Source of the DNA: Symbiodinium natans
Lineage: Eukaryota > Sar > Dinophyceae > Suessiales > Symbiodiniaceae
NCBI GenBank assembly: GCA_905221605.1
Contig: CAJNDS010002548.1
Coordinates: 1 to 47,500 of the forward strand
DNA: 47,500 nt
Reading direction: 5' to 3'
Positions 30,918-41,372 of this stretch are shown here, one piece after another (the stretch's first letter is position 1; every line of letters begins with the position of its first letter). The position numbers were made by a program, and so were the translations under genes. A model generated the notes under the pieces. The model saw only the letters and a list, made by a program, of their open reading frames with translations. It was not told the origin of the DNA and ran no database searches.

Positions 30918-31017
30918 GGGAATGGTCGCTTAGTATGGGCCCTTAGAAGGAGATCCCCTTGCATACTCCTCATATACCCCGCAAAACCCAGGGGCCCATA
31001 CTTCAGAACCCTTTAAA
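30918..31017. mobile_element. Inverted-repeat element, family B
   Basis: GGTCGCTTAGTATGGGCCCT ... GGGGCCCATACTTCAGAACC, shared with the copies at 14.5 and 37.1 kb. Confidence 0.65.
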
Positions 31018-31092
31018 CGTAAACCCTAAACCCGAAGCCCTAAGCCCGAAACCCTAAGCCCTAAGCCCTAAACCCTAAGGGTCAAGACCTGC

Positions 31093-31160
31093 CTCCTGCA
31101 TGCCCTCACAGAGCACCCGCGCCAGCTCTGGCCAAGGCTCTCGGGAAGCGTCCGGGGCGG
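31093..31160 (-). CDS. Exon-like island of unidentified gene
   Basis: Reads APDASREPWPELARVLCEGM then QE between acceptor GGCAG and a GC donor after GAG. Clearly the best of the six frames, and flanked CCCTAAA/TTTAGGG. It may be a 5' exon of the dynein gene or part of a separate upstream gene; I cannot tell which. Confidence 0.4.
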
Positions 31161-33590
31161 CTGCCGGCCATTTCCGAAGGTTGAGGGTTTAGGGTTTAGG
31201 GTTTCGGGCTTCGGGTTTAGGGTTCAGGGTTTAGGGCTTAGGGTTTAGGGTTTAGGGTTTAGGGTTTCGGGTTTAGGGTTTAGGGTTTAGGGTTTAGGGC
31301 TTAGGGTTTAGGGTTTAGGGTTTAGGGTTTAGGGTTTAGGGTTTAGGGTTTAGGGTTTAGGGTTTATATGTCAGTTGGTATGCATACAACATTGATAAAC
31401 ACGGCTTTAAGCAGTACGAAGCCGACAGAAGCTTTCGGGTTCAGGGGCCTTTCGGGGGAGGGTTATGTATCACAATAAATACTCATGTAATTGACTCTCT
31501 TGTATTTCCTTAACGAATTTCTTTATAACTACCAAAAGCTGTTCGGCCCTAAACCCTAATGCCTAGACCCTAAACTTTTGGCTTAGGGGCTGCTTTCATT
31601 CGAAGTCAAGACCAAAGAGTGGCCGAGAATGAAGGAGCCCGGAGGTGAATCGATTCTCAACTTAGGGTGTAGGGTTTAGGGTTTAGGGCTTAGGGTTTAG
31701 GGTTTATGGTTTAGGGTTTAGGGTTCAGGGTTTAGGGTTCAGGGTTTAGGGTTCAGGGTTTAGGGTTTAGGGCCTCGGGTTCAGGGTGTAGTGGCTTCTT
31801 TGCTCGGTTTTCGGGCTTGGCCGGGTCGCAAGGGCTGCAGGCAACAGGGCCTCCAACCCTAAACCCTAAACCCTAAACCCTCAACCCTCAACCCTAAACC
31901 CTAAACCCTAAACCCTATCGGTGCCGCGCCTGGATGTCCGAAGGCCAGCCTCAGAAGCCGCCAGAATCGCTTCTCTTGCAAGAGGGTTTAGGGTTTAGGG
32001 TTTAGGGTTTAGGGTTTAGGGTTTAGGGTTTAGGGTTTAGGGTTTAGGGTTCAGGTTTTAGGGTTTAGGGTGTAGGGTGTAGGGTTTAGGGTGTAGGGTT
32101 TAGGGTGTAGGGTTTTGGGTTTTGGGTTTAGGGGCCTTTGAGGTTTTCTGGCTTGGGGCTCAGGGTTCAGGGTTTAGGGTTTAGGGTTTGGGGCTGATTT
32201 TGGTTCATCTTCTTCATGCGCCCATGCTTGTTTGTCAAAACGCCGCGTTGCAGGGTTCAGGCTTCGCTGTATGATTTAGGGTCTCGGGTGTAAGGTTCTG
32301 TCTTATTCCCTACTGTCTCGTCTCCTTCCAGAGACCCAGAACAAGACAAACAACGATAAGAACAATAACAAAAAACAGGAAACACAATGCGGTAATTGCG
32401 TGTCCTTGGTTGCTGTGGGCTACGGGCTCAGAGGTCTAAACCCTAAACCCTAAACCCTAAACCCTAAACCCTAAACCCTAAACCCTAAACCCTAAACCCT
32501 AAACCCTAAACCCTACCATGGTCATGGCAGATGAGCCCGGGAACTTCCGAGCGCGATGCGCCAGAAGAACAACCTAACATAGAGGCCTTAACAATTGAAA
32601 CAGGGTTTGGAGGGTTCTTATAGTATATGAAAAAAGGGACCATGAGGGAATACTATTAGGAAACCCTAAACCCTAAACCCTAAACCCTAAACCCTAAACC
32701 CTAAACCCCAAACCCTAAACCCTAAACCCCTTTATTCACAATGAACCCCGAAGCCTTGAACCCTGAAACCCTCAACTGCCCTGAACCCTACACTGCCCTG
32801 AATGAACTGCCTTGTAGAGGTCAGGCTTTAGGGCTTGGGGTTTTGGGTTTAGGGTTTAGGGTTTAGGGTTAGGGTTTAGGGTTTAGGGTTTAGGGTTTAG
32901 GGTTTAGGGTTTAGGGTTTAGGGTTTAGGGTTTAGGGTTTAGGGTTTAGGGTTTAGGGTTTAGGGTTTAGGGTTTAGGGTTTTCGGGCGTTGAGGACCCT
33001 CGGCCACACAGCCCTAAACCCTCCAATCCGCCAGACGAGCCCCCGGCGCCCGAGCCGCCTGCGCCGCCTCCTCGAAGACGAGGCCCTCCGCACGCCGGGA
33101 GACCTCAATCCAGTTTCGAAGAGGAGGGTTTAGGGTTTAGGGTTTAGGGTTTAGGGGTTTAGGGTTTAGGGTTTAGGGTTTAGGGTTTAGGGTTGAGGAT
33201 TTAGGGCTTAGGGTTTAGGGCTTAGGGCTTAGGGTTTGTTTCGAAGAGGGCTTTAGGGCTTTAGGTTGAGATGTTCCCCCTGATACTAACAGTCCTTCAT
33301 AGGGATGATAATCGGAAAGGTGCTATAAGCCCCATGAAGGACTGGTATAAGGGGGAACATCCCACACTTAGGGTTTAGGGTTTAGGGTTTCGGGTTTAGG
33401 GTTTAGGGTTTAGGGTTTGAGGTTTAGGGTTTAGGGTTTAGGGTTTAGGGCTTAGGGCTTAGGGTTTAGGGCTTAGGGTTTAGGGTTTAGGGTTTAGGGG
33501 TTTTTGGTTTAGGGGTTTTTGGTTTAGGGGTTTTTGGTTTAGGGTTTAGGGTTTAGGGCTTAGGGGTCGCAGAAATGGATAGTGTGCACT
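31161..33590. other. Telomere-like repeat region between the ankyrin gene and 31 kb
   Basis: TTTAGGG at 31,186-31,366, 31,667-31,790, 31,984-32,130, 32,850-32,985 and 33,127-33,560; CCCTAAA at 32,437-32,516 and 32,660-32,730. Exon-like islands on the minus strand at about 32,520-32,580 (VVLLAHRARKFPGSS, GTAGGG donor) and 31,925-31,985 (EKRFWRLLRLAFGHPG) are unassigned. Confidence 0.6.
33270..33361. mobile_element. MITE-like element, family D
   Basis: GATGTTCCCCCTGATACTAA, CAGTCCTTCAT at the left pairs with ATGAAGGACTG, GTATAAGGGGGAACATC at the right: roughly 30-bp termini with few mismatches. Confidence 0.85.
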
Positions 33591-35481
33591 TCAAGCGGGG
33601 CTACTCAATTGACAGGTACACGACTGCATCGCTTGGTACCTCAGTAACTGGTGCCTGTGTATATGTGTGTGCACAGACACGGAATTTGCTGGGTCACAGT
33701 TTTTCTTGTAGGAGCGTAAGAAGCGAGCCACTTCCAGGTGGCCGTTCGCAGCTGCGGCTCCCGTTGCTTTGGCCAGGTCCTTGTCCGCACCACACTCCAC
33801 CAACAAACGTGCCACTTCCAAGTGGCCGTTGTGAGCTGCCATGAAAAGTGGCGTGGCTCCATTTGCTTTGGCCAGGTCCTTGTCCGCACCACACTCCACC
33901 AACAAACGTGCCACTTCCAAGTGGCCGTTGTGAGCTGCCATGAAAAGTGGCGTGGCTCCATTTGCTTTGGCCAGGTCCTTGTCCGCACCACACTCCACCA
34001 ACAAACGTGCCACTTCCAAGTGGCCGTTGTGAGCTGCCATGAAAAGTGGCGTGGCTCCATTTGCTTTGGCCAGGTCCTTGTCCGCACCACACTCCACCAA
34101 CAAACGTGCCACTTCCAAGTGGCCGTTGTGAGCTGCCATGAAAAGTGGCGTGGCTCCATCTTGCTTTCAAACGTGCCACTTGCAAATGCCCCTTTTGCGC
34201 TGCGACGAAAAGTGGCGTGGCTCCATTTGCTTTGGCCAGGTCTTTCTCCGCACCAGACTCCAGCAACAAGCGTGCCACTTCCAAGTGGCCGTTCTGAGCT
34301 GCGATGTACAGTGGCGCGGCTCCACCTGCTAAAATCGCCAAGTACTTGTCCGCACCACACTCCAGCAACAAATGTGCCACTTCCAAGTGGCCGTTCTCAG
34401 CTGCGACGAAAAGTGGCGTGGCTCCATTTGCTTTGGCCAGGTCCTTGTCCGCACCACACTCCAGCAACAAACGTGCCACTTCCAAGTGGCCGTACTCAGC
34501 TGCGACGAAAAGTGGCGTGGCTCCATTTGCTTTGGCCAGGTCCTTGTCCGCACCACGCTCCAGCAACAAACGTGCCACTTCCAAATGGCCGTTCCGGGCT
34601 GCGACGAAAAGTGGCGTGGCTCCATTTGCTTTGGCCAAGTCCTTGCCCGCACCACTCTCCAGCAACAAGCGTGCCACTTCCAAGTGGCCGTTCTGGGCTG
34701 CGATGAGAAGTGGCGTGGCTCCATTTGCTTTGGCCAAGTCCTTGCCCGCACCACTCTCCAGCAACAAGCGTGCCACTTCCAAGTGGCCGTTCTGAGCTGC
34801 GATGTACAGTGGCGCGGCTCCACCTGCCAAAATCGCCAAGTACTTGTCCGCACCACACTCCAGCAACAAACGTGCCACTTCCAAGTGGCCGTTCTCAGCT
34901 GCGATGAAAAGTGGCGTGGCTCCATTTGCTTTGGCCAGGTCCTTGTCCGCACCACTCTGCAGCAACAAGCGTGCCACTTCCAAGTGGCCGTTCTCAGCTG
35001 CGACGAAAAGTGGCGTGGCTCCATTTGCTTTGGCCAGGTCCTTGTCCGCACCAGCTTCGAGCAGCAACCTTGCGGCAACTTCCCCGCCAGACCTAGCTGC
35101 AACATGTAAGGCTGTCATCATGTTGCGTTGCGCCGTTCGGTTTGGATCTTGGGGTCGCTGCAGGAGTGCTTCTAGTTGTGTTGTGTCGTCTGCTTCCACT
35201 GCATGGAGCAGCCTGCCAATATCATCGCCAGAGGTCTCGGCAAAGTCCATAATTACCAGGTGCAATAGGCAAGGTGTTTTCAGAACCGCCTCTTCGGGCA
35301 AAATATGCCCGTCTTCTTGCAGGAGCCGTTGTCGAAACCGGGAATGTCCACAGAGCCTTTGGAGACGGAGCTTTAGGGCGCGCACGTGGCCCGTAGCAGT
35401 GTCGCCGGTAATACTCACCAACTCCTCGGACTCCAGGCAATCCACCTCTTGCCCAGTAGCCATCATCTGAATCCGCAACAT
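33591..35481 (-). CDS. Ubiquitin-like plus ankyrin-repeat protein, apparent frameshift near 34,165
   Basis: I start at the ATG at 35,481 (MLRIQMMATGQEV); the frame is open 44 codons further upstream, but that part is unlike the family. Residues about 1-75 resemble the ubiquitin-like N terminus of dinoflagellate ankyrin proteins (VRALKLRLQRLCG, FRQRLLQEDGHIL). From about residue 110 come ankyrin repeats of 33 residues, consensus GATPLFVAAxNGHLEVARLLLE, GADKDLAKAN. Nine full repeats and part of a tenth are in frame. Near 34,158-34,173 the array loses the second half of a repeat and shifts frame. Four identical repeats and a final partial one continue in the other frame to a stop at 33,591; in the original frame the ORF ends at 33,694. 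No reasonable intron repairs it. Ankyrin arrays mediate protein binding; partner unknown. It may be a decaying gene, a recent allele or an assembly error at the repeats. Confidence 0.8.
33790..34157 (-). repeat. Four identical 99-bp tandem ankyrin repeats
   Basis: The same 99-bp unit (CCATGAAAAGTGGCGTGGCT at each start) recurs at 33,839, 33,938, 34,037 and 34,136 with no difference that I can see, while repeats further up the gene differ at several sites. This marks recent expansion or gene conversion, directly 3' of the frameshift. Confidence 0.95.
34270..34860 (-). repeat. Higher-order duplication inside ankyrin array
   Basis: A variant repeat with the motif YLAILAGGAAPLYIAAQ, one residue longer than the standard linker, occurs twice: around 34,340-34,310 and around 34,840-34,800, five repeats apart. 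This indicates block duplication of about 0.5 kb. Confidence 0.75.
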
Positions 35482-36513
35482 TGCTGCAACCTTGAAGCGG
35501 GATGTCACTAGAAATCTTGCGCCAATTGTTTTCGGAGCCGCTGGGTCATTGTTGCACCTGTACTTACACTTCAGCTTGCCACGCACGTGCGAACAAACAT
35601 GCCATACCGACATACACTACGTTGTGCTACACTGACGGGATGTACATGGCACATGCACGCACATGCACACTGATGCACAGACATGACATTGGGCCGATCG
35701 ACAGACAGCATTCCACCCCAACTACTGCCGCGGCTACGAACACCCGCTACCACACATGACCTCACAGCTGAGGCAAGAAAACTTTTCCGGATTTGACCTA
35801 TACGGTGAACCTCCCACCTAAACTCCGAAACCCAAGTCCCTACACCCTGTAAGCCAATATTACCCCGTAACCTAAACTTAAACCGTAAACCCTAAACCCT
35901 AAACCCCAAACCCTAAACCCTAAACCCTTAACCCTAAACCTCCACCCAAAAAGCCCCCAAAAGCCCCCAAAAGCCCCCAAAAGCCCCAAAAGCCCTAAAA
36001 CCCGGAGTTTCGCAGTCATGGCCTCGCTGGCAGCCACGGCCCAAACGCTCTCCGGCGCGCTGGCGCGTCGCAGCCTATCTTCGGGTTTAGGCTTTAGGGT
36101 TTGGGGTTCAGGGGTGAGGGTTTAGGGTTTGGGGTTTAGGGTTTAGGATTTAGGGTTTAGGGATTAGGGTTTGGGGTTTAGGGTTTAGGGGTTAACGCTT
36201 TTCCAGACTGAGGGTTGTAGGGCTTTCGGTCCAGGAATTCGGGCATTCACGACTTTAGGGGTCTACGCAGGATTTTGGGGAGCGTATAGGGCAGGCAGGG
36301 CTCAGCCCTAAACCCTAAACCCTAAACCCTAAACCCTAAACCCTAAACCCTAAACCCTAAACCCTAAACCCTAAACCCTAAACCCTAAACCCCTGAGTTC
36401 CTTGACCCCTTGTCTCAAGGGACTGGTGGAGAGACCCTGAGAAAGGGACCTCAGGGGTTATTTAGGGGTTGTTTGGGGGCTACTTAGGTACATCTAGGGC
36501 CTCTATGAGGCAT

Positions 36514-36622
36514 ATATGGGTGGTTGTCAAAATTATGAGCCCTTTCGGGGTGGCCTAAATATTAGGTGCCGTATCATCATAGGGATCCAAAAAGGGACCC
36601 TAATTTTGACAACCACCCATAT
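36514..36622. mobile_element. MITE-like element, family E, perfect 22-bp termini
   Basis: The left terminus 36,514-36,535 (ATATGGGTGGTTGTCAAAAT...) is the exact inverse of 36,601-36,622. The 65-bp interior is AT-rich with no coding sequence. No target duplication is obvious. Single copy in the window. Confidence 0.88.
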
Positions 36623-37057
36623 AGGGGTTACATAACTAGGGTGAAGGGTTCCTTTTAGGGGGCTCCCTCCTTTTACCCCCTTAACTGTCTGCTTCCTGGG
36701 GCCACCCACTCCGAAAGTGCAGCTGCGAAGTTTCGGTTGTCCAAGGTCGGCAGCAAAGCTGCGGCATCCTGGAACACTTAAGGGGGGGAGTTTGCAAGTT
36801 TAGGGTTCGGGGTGCCGTACACCCTAAACCCTAAACCCTAAACCCTAAACCCTAAACCCTAAACCCTAAACCCTAAACCCTAAACCCTAAGCCCCTCAAC
36901 TCCTGGCTTGAGGCTTCCTGTGGGGAAACGCCTTTGGACGGCTGGACCCTTTGCTGGAGGCCCCCCGATCCTGGGATCGGGGCCACCCCTGACATGTTAG
37001 GATTTAGGGTTTAGGGTTTAGGGTTTAGGGTTTAGGGTTTAGGTTTTAGGGTTTAGG

Positions 37058-37187
37058 GTAGTTACACGGTCCCTTAGTATGGGCCCTTAAAAGGGAACCC
37101 CTTACATGCCCCTTGTATGGCCCACACAAATTAAGGGCCCATACCATCAGAACCCTTTAAAGGAGTCCAGGGCCCATGAAACTATCC
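37058..37187. mobile_element. Inverted-repeat element, family B
   Basis: GTAGTTACACGGTCCCTTAG ... CAGGGCCCATGAAACTATCC, with TATGGGCCCTTAA paired to TTAAGGGCCCATA. Confidence 0.7.
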
Positions 37188-37510
37188 TGTCATGGACGGG
37201 ATCCCCCTGGCACCTTCTGGTCTGTGACCTGCCTTGATAGGACCCCTACCCTGCAAGGCCCCTGAGGCCAAAGAAATGTTTGGGTTTAGGGTTTAGGGTT
37301 TAGGGTTCAGCATCTCAAGTTCGAGCATTTACTAGGCCAGCAGTGTATCTAGGCAACGACTTATTTTCTCTTCGGATGCACCAATCACGCCGTAGTACCA
37401 AGCACTTAGCACAAGCCACACCCGGCCTTGAGGCCTTGAAACCCTAAACACCAGGCCGTGAGGCCTTGAAACCCTAACCATTAGGCCCGGAATCCTAAAC
37501 ACCTTTGGAC

Positions 37511-38564
37511 GAAACGACCTTGCCCAGTAAAAAATGACCTAGCCCAGTAAAAAAATGACCTTGCCCACTAAAAAAAATGACCTTGCCAGCAAAAAAATGA
37601 CCTTGCCCAATAAAAAAATGACCTTGCCCAGTAAAAAAATGACCTTGCCCAGTACAAAAATGACCTTGCCCAGTAAGAAAATGACCTTGCCCAGTAAAAA
37701 ATGACCTTGCCCAGTAAAAAAAATGACCTTGCCCAGTAAAAAAATGACCTTGCCCAGTAAAAAAATGACCTTGCCCAGTAAAAAATGACCTTGCCCAGTA
37801 ATGACCTTGCCCAGTAAAAAAATGACCTTGCCCAGTAAAAAATGACCTTGCCCAGTAAAAAAATGACCTTGCCCAGAAAAAAAATGACCTTGCCCAGTAA
37901 AAAAATGACCCTGCCCAGTAAAAAAATGACCTTGCCCAGTAAAAAAATGACCTTGCCCAGTAAAAAAAAAGACCTTGCCCAGTAAAAAATGACCTTGCCC
38001 AGTAAAAAAATGACCTTGCCCAGTAAAAAAATGACCTTGCCCAGTAATGACCTTGCCCAGTAAAAAAAATGACCTTGCCCAGTAAAAAAATGACCTTGCC
38101 CAGTAAAAAAATGACCTTGCCCAGTAAAAAAATGACCTTGCCCAGTAAAAAATGACCTTGCCCAGTAAAAAAATGACCTTGCCCAGTAATGACCTTGCCC
38201 AGTAAGAAAATGACCTTGCCCAGTAAAAAAATGACCTTGCCCAGTAAAAAAATGACCTTGCCCAGTAATGACCTTGCCCAGTAAAAAAATGACCTTGCCC
38301 AGTAAAAAAATGACCTTGCCCAGTAAAAGGATGACCTTGCCCAGTAAAAAGATGACCTTGCCCAGTAAAAAGATGACCTTGCCCAGTAATATTTTTACTG
38401 GGCAAGGTCATTTTTTTCTGGGCAAGGTCATTTTTTTACTGGGCAAGGTCGTTTTTTTGACGAAACGACCTTGCCCAGTAAAAAGATGACCTTGCCCAGT
38501 AAAAAAATGACCTTGCCCAGTAAAAAAATGACCTTGCCCAGTAAAAAATGACCTTGCCCAGTAA
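37511..38564. repeat. Minisatellite, 21-22 bp unit AATGACCTTGCCCAGTAAAA
   Basis: About forty-five units of ATGACCTTGCCCAGTAAAAA; length varies through the A run, and short units (ATGACCTTGCCCAGTA) are scattered. A 290-residue ORF of GKVIF and TGQGH units is the repeat translated. Three units at 38,391-38,450 are inverted. Confidence 0.97.
38391..38475. repeat. Inverted segment inside the minisatellite
   Basis: TTTTTACTGGGCAAGGTCAT units run opposite to the array, bounded by AGTAATATTTTTACTG on the left and GACGAAACGACCTTG on the right. The latter string also starts the array at 37,511, so the block could be a duplicated array edge joined head to head. Confidence 0.9.
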
Positions 38565-38599
38565 CTCCTTAACATTTAAATTATATATGAAAGAGAGGT

Positions 38600-38755
38600 T
38601 TAGGGTTTAGGGTTTAGGGTTTAGGAATTAGGGTTTAGGGTTTAGGGTTTAGGGTTTAGGGTTTAGGGTTTAGGGTTTCGGGCTTAGGGTTTAGGGTTTC
38701 GGGCTTAGGGTTTAGGGTTTCGGGCTTAGGGTTTAGGGTTTCGGGTTTAGGGTAT
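38600..38755. repeat. TTTAGGG with regular TTTCGGGC insertions
   Basis: At 38,676-38,750 a higher-order unit TTTCGGGCTTAGGGTTTAGG of 22 bases repeats about four times. Confidence 0.9.
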
Positions 38756-39169
38756 GCAACTGCAGCGACCTTGGGCCCAAGACGGTGTGGGGTGCTTCGC
38801 ATGTTATGTGAAACTTTCAAGGCTTCGCTGCGGCTTCTGTGCCATATCACAGCAAGCCCTAATAACCCTAAACCCTAAACACCCTAAACCCTAAACCCTA
38901 AACCCTAAACCCTAATAACCCTAAACCCTAAACCCTAAACCCTAAACCCTACACCCCATCTAACCTGTCTATATTTAACGGCCAATGGACTCGCGGCTTG
39001 CCAATAAACTTTCGCGACCAACATGTGGCGGACGTGCACCAACAATGCAGGAAAAGCTGCCCGAGATGCATGGAGCTGCCCGAGATGCAAGAGCTGTCTT
39101 GCGTCGCCAGCCGTCGGGCCGACATGCAAAACAGTTGGCCGACATGCAGGGTTAGCGGCCCGAGATGCA

Positions 39170-40995
39170 AAAACAAGCAGATTTACTGTTTTGTACTATT
39201 TACGATTTACTATTCCCGAAACCTGGATTTTTTGCATCGCGGGCCACCAACCCTGAATGTCGGCCAGCAGATTTACTGTTTTTTTACTATTTACAATTTA
39301 GAACGGAGAGCGAGATTTTTTTGCATCGCGGGCAGCCGACCCAGAAGAACGGCCAGAATGGCCCCCCTTCTGTTTACTCTGTACTATTCCCTATGGAAGA
39401 TTTCGCGAAACCTGGATTTTTTGCATCGCGGGCCACCAACCCTGAATGTCGGCCAGCAGATTTACTGTTTTTTTTACTATTTACTATATCAATATTTACT
39501 ATTTAGAACGGAGAGCGAGATTTTTTTTGCATCGCGGGCAGCCGACCCAGAAGAACGGCCAGAATGGCCCCCTTCTGTTTACTCTGTACTATTCCCTATG
39601 GAAAATCTCCCGAAACCGAGATTTTTTGCATCGCGGGCCACCAACCCTGAATGTCGGCCAGCAGATTTACTGTTTTTTTTACTATTTACTATTTACTATT
39701 TAGAACGGAGAGCGAGAATTCCTTGCATCGCGGGCAGCCGACCCAGAGGAACGGCCAGAATGGCCCCCTTCTCTTTACTCTGTACTATTCACGGCCTGAG
39801 TGGCCCCCTTCTATTTACTCTGTACTATTCCCTATGGAAAATTTCGCGAAACCTGGATTTTTTGCATCGCGGGCCACCAACCCTGAATGTCGGCCAGCAG
39901 ATTTACTGTGTTTTTTACTATTTTCTATTTACTATTTACTATTTACTATTTACTATTTACTATTTACTATTTACTATTTACTATTTACTATTTACTATTT
40001 ACTATTTACTATTTAGAACGGAGAGCGAGATTTTTTTTGCATCGCGGGCAGCCGACCCAGAAGAACGGCCAGAATGGCACCCCTTCTGTTTACTCTGTAC
40101 TATTCCCTATGGAAAATTTCGCGAAACCTGGATTTTTTGCATCGCGGGCCACCAACCCTGAATGTCGGCCAGCAGATTTACTGTTTTTTACTATTTACTA
40201 TTTACTATTTAGAACGGAGAGCGAGATTTTTTTTGCATCGCAGGCAGCCGACCCAGAAGAACGGCCAGAATGGCCCCCCCCTTCTATTTACTCTGTACTA
40301 TTCCCTATGGAAAATTTCCCGAAACCTGGATTTTTTGCATCGCGGGCCACCAACCCTGAATGTCGGCCAGCAGATTTACTGTTTTTTTTACTATTTACTA
40401 TTTACTATTTAGAACGGAGAGCGAGAATTCCTTGCATCGCGGGCAGCCGACCCAGAGGAACGGCCAGAATGGCCCCCTTCTCTTTACTCTGTACTATTCA
40501 CGGCCTGAGTGGCCCCCTTCTATTTACTCTGTACTATTCCCTATGGAAAATTTCGCGAAACCTGGATTTTTTGCATCGCGGGCCACCAACCCTGAATGTC
40601 GGCGATTTACTGTGTTTTTTACTATTTTCTATTTACTATTTACTATTTACTATTTACTATTTACTATTTAGAACGGAGAGCGAGATTTTTTTTGCATCGC
40701 GGGCAGCCGACCCAGAAGAACGGCCAGAATGGCACCCCTTCTGTTTACTCTGTACTATTCCCTATGGAAAATTTCGCGAAACCTGGATTTTTTGCATCGC
40801 GGGCCACCAACCCTGAATGTCGGCCAGCAGATTTACTGTTTTTTTACTATTTACTATTTACTATTTAGAACGGAGAGCGAGATTTTGTTTGCATCGCAGG
40901 CAGCCGACCCAGAAGAACGGCCAGAATGGCCCCCCCTTCTATTTACTCTGTACTATTCCCTATGGAAAATTTCCCGAGCACCGCGGGCCACCAAC
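39170..40995. repeat. Satellite with GCATCGCGGGCCACCAACCC units and higher-order duplication
   Basis: Units of 190-275 bp begin with GCATCGCGGGCCACC at 39,233, 39,423, 39,628, 39,864, 40,139, 40,337, 40,573 and 40,793. Each holds CTGAATGTCGGCCAGCAGAT, a TTTACTA microsatellite of variable length, AACGGAGAGCGAGA and CCCTATGGAAAATTTC. Units 3-5 and 6-8 are paired 709 bp apart and share rare changes (GAGAATTCCTTGC, TATTCACGGCCTGAG), so a three-unit block was duplicated. The 387-residue plus-strand ORF is probably not a gene. Confidence 0.93.
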
Positions 40996-40999
40996 CCTG

Positions 41000-41290
41000 A
41001 ATGTCGGAAGTTTTTGCATCTCGGGCCACCGACCCGAAACATCCGCCAGACCCCCAGAGGTTTCTTTTGCATCTTGGGCCAACGACCCGAAACATCCGCC
41101 AGACCCGCTGAGTTTATTGCATCTCTGGCCACCAACCCGAAACATCCGCCAGACCCTCTGAGCTTTTTTGCATCTCGGGCCACCAACCCGAAACATCCGC
41201 CCGCCACCCTGAGTTTTTTTTGCATCTCGGGCCACCTTTCCATGCATCTCGGGCAGCATTTCCTGCATGTCGGCCAGCTCTTTTGCATGT
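41000..41290. repeat. Tandem repeat TTTTGCATCTCGGGCCACC
   Basis: About five units of near 58 bp containing CCCGAAACATCCGCCAGACC. Related to the GCATCGCGGGCCACC core of the adjacent satellite and to GATGCATGGAGCTGCCCGAG at 39,063. Confidence 0.88.
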
Positions 41291-41299
41291 CGGCCCAAC

Positions 41300-41372
41300 G
41301 CATCCCTTAGGGTTTAGGGTTTAGGGTTTAGGGTTTAGGGTTTAGGGTTTAGGGTTTAGGGTTTAGGGTTAC
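41300..41372. repeat. TTTAGGG array
   Basis: About nine pure units joining two satellites. Confidence 0.95.

Larger units (their letters stand above)
35482..37510. other. Upstream of the ankyrin gene: repeat tracts, families B and E
   Basis: Contains CCCTAAA at 36,303-36,390 and 36,818-36,890, TTTAGGG at 37,005-37,060, and the elements at 36,514 and 37,058. A plus-strand reading MASLAATAQTLSGALARRS at 36,018 looks like a targeting sequence, but the opposite strand is equally open. Confidence 0.55.

Noticed and set aside
31922-31985. Plus-strand CRAWMSEGQP, resembling a dynein C-terminal motif
   Set aside because: Short, on the opposite strand, no supporting neighbours; the minus frame is equally open.
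33738-35109. Large ORFs opposite and out of frame with the ankyrin gene (322, 245, 258 residues)
   Set aside because: Shadow frames of the 99-bp repeat; the ankyrin frame is the recognisable protein.
36018-36080. Plus-strand start MASLAATAQTLSGALARRS resembling a targeting peptide
   Set aside because: The minus strand of the same island is also open, no following exon was found and all firm genes are on the minus strand; kept only as a remark.
37539-38411. 290-residue ORF of GKVIF/TGQGHF units
   Set aside because: Pure translation of the GACCTTGCCCAG minisatellite; frame jumps with A-run length and there is no non-repeat sequence.
38998-40816. Long plus-strand ORFs (387 and 309 residues) in the 39-41 kb satellite
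   Set aside because: Several overlapping frames are open because the repeat lacks stops; no domain and no unique sequence.
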